Assembly (NCBI GenBank): GCA_944380625.1
Contig: CALWIE010000060.1
Span: 1-5,997 of the forward strand
Direction: 5' to 3'
From: an uncultured Clostridia bacterium
GTDB lineage: Bacteria; Bacillota_A; Clostridia; Oscillospirales; Acutalibacteraceae
DNA: 5,997 nt
Position numbers and translations under genes: made by a program. A model generated the notes under the pieces. The model had not been told where the DNA came from, searched no databases, and was given only the letters and a program-made list of their open reading frames with translations. How positions within the stretch are numbered: the first letter of the stretch is position 1; the number at the start of each line of letters is the position of its first letter. Shown here piece after piece: positions 5,514 through 5,997 of the stretch.

Positions 5514-5997
5514 CTAATTGACCTGGATCTCCTGGACCAGGCCGATCTCCTCCTCGCAGCGGCACCGGGCCCGCAGGACACATCCGGTTTCGTCCGCCCG
5601 GTAGTCCAATTCCTCCTTTACCACCCGGCTCCCCTCTGGGAGCTGGGCCCGCTGCTCCCGGCGGAGGGCCAGGAGGGCCGCCTCTTTCAGCTCCTCCCCG
5701 GAGAGGGGGCGCTCCTCCCTCTGCAGGGGCTGGGAAAACTTCTCCACCCACTTTAGGGGGAGCTCCCGGCCCAGGGGCGCCCAGGCGGACTCCCGCCGCC
5801 AGGAGCGGGAGAGGCCCTTCGGCTCCCCGCCCAGGGAGAGGGGGATCTCCACCCCAAAGAGGGAGAGGGAAACCTGCCGCCGGGGCTCCCCGGCCGGCGT
5901 CTCCTGGGCTTCGCGGGCGCCCACCTCCACGGTAAACTCCCGGTAGGTCAGGGCCCGGACGCTGCCCCGGGCCGGCCCCAGGATCTGGTAGGGGTCT
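5514..5997 (-). CDS. yqfD: Sporulation protein YqfD, C-terminal part (5' end beyond window)
   Basis: About 161 codons are visible, ending in TAG at 5514-5516; the frame is open to the right edge, so the start and the N-terminal half, where the family's membrane segment lies, are outside. The visible part begins DPYQILGPARGSVRALTYRE, which resembles the family pattern of a short segment ending in G-x-V-x-A followed by an aromatic residue and E. It continues with a region of beta-strand character (VSLSLFGVEIPLSL), a helix-like stretch (LSGEELKEAALLALRREQ) and the ending EEEIGLVQEIQVN, similar to the family's final acidic segment. YqfD is encoded just before phoH in Bacillus subtilis and is associated with sporulation in the mother-cell programme. 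This assignment rests on weak sequence similarity plus conserved position. No clear terminator separates it from the phoH promoter, so readthrough into phoH is possible. Confidence 0.75.
   Translation of the reverse strand, partial: DPYQILGPARGSVRALTYREFTVEVGAREAQETPAGEPRRQVSLSLFGVEIPLSLGGEPKGLSRSWRRESAWAPLGRELPLKWVEKFSQPLQREERPLSGEELKEAALLALRREQRAQLPEGSRVVKEELDYRADETGCVLRARCRCEEEIGLVQEIQVN

Overview
The window is high-GC DNA in which every supportable gene lies on the minus strand, so transcription runs from right to left in the coordinates given. The gene set is yqfD, phoH, ybeY, dgkA, era, yqzL, recO and mutS2. It combines a sporulation gene with the conserved phoH-to-recO block of endospore-forming Bacillota. 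High GC, with G/C favoured at third codon positions, and recO running straight into mutS2 suggest a GC-rich member of the Clostridia, plausibly a gut Oscillospiraceae-type organism. The lineage is an inference; no rRNA or marker comparison was possible.

Layout in transcription order: (1) 5997-5514, the 3' part of yqfD, a sporulation protein, cut by the window edge. (2) 5513-5384, an AT-rich gap with a well-formed sigma-A-type promoter (extended -10, TATAAT) pointing into phoH. (3) 5383-4418, phoH, a P-loop ATPase. (4) 4417-4323, a short gap with a GC-rich hairpin and a 13-codon leader ORF in frame with ybeY but closed by a TAG. (5) 4322-3816, ybeY, an rRNA maturation endonuclease. (6) 3823-3314, dgkA, a lipid kinase overlapping ybeY by 8 bases. 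(7) 3238-2324, era, a ribosome-assembly GTPase. (8) 2178-1978, a small yqzL-family gene with a GTG start, overlapping recO by 86 bases. (9) 2063-1320, recO, recombination mediator. (10) 1274-1, the N-terminal half or so of mutS2, running off the left edge.

From phoH onward the genes form what looks like one housekeeping operon. YbeY and Era both act in 16S rRNA maturation and small-subunit assembly, PhoH is an RNA-linked ATPase that regularly sits beside ybeY, DgkA phosphorylates a membrane lipid, and RecO and MutS2 act in DNA recombination and repair (MutS2 also in ribosome rescue in Bacillus). Compared with the Bacillus subtilis order as I recall it, pgpH (between phoH and ybeY) and cdd (between dgkA and era) are missing, and mutS2 has been added after recO.

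No mobile element, CRISPR array, tRNA or rRNA was seen, and no intergenic stretch exceeds 150 bases. There is no clear new system. The most interesting details are small: the leader ORF before ybeY, the hidden yqzL gene overlapping recO, possible competing RNA structures over two ribosome binding sites, and two hairpins whose T-rich sides face the antisense direction.
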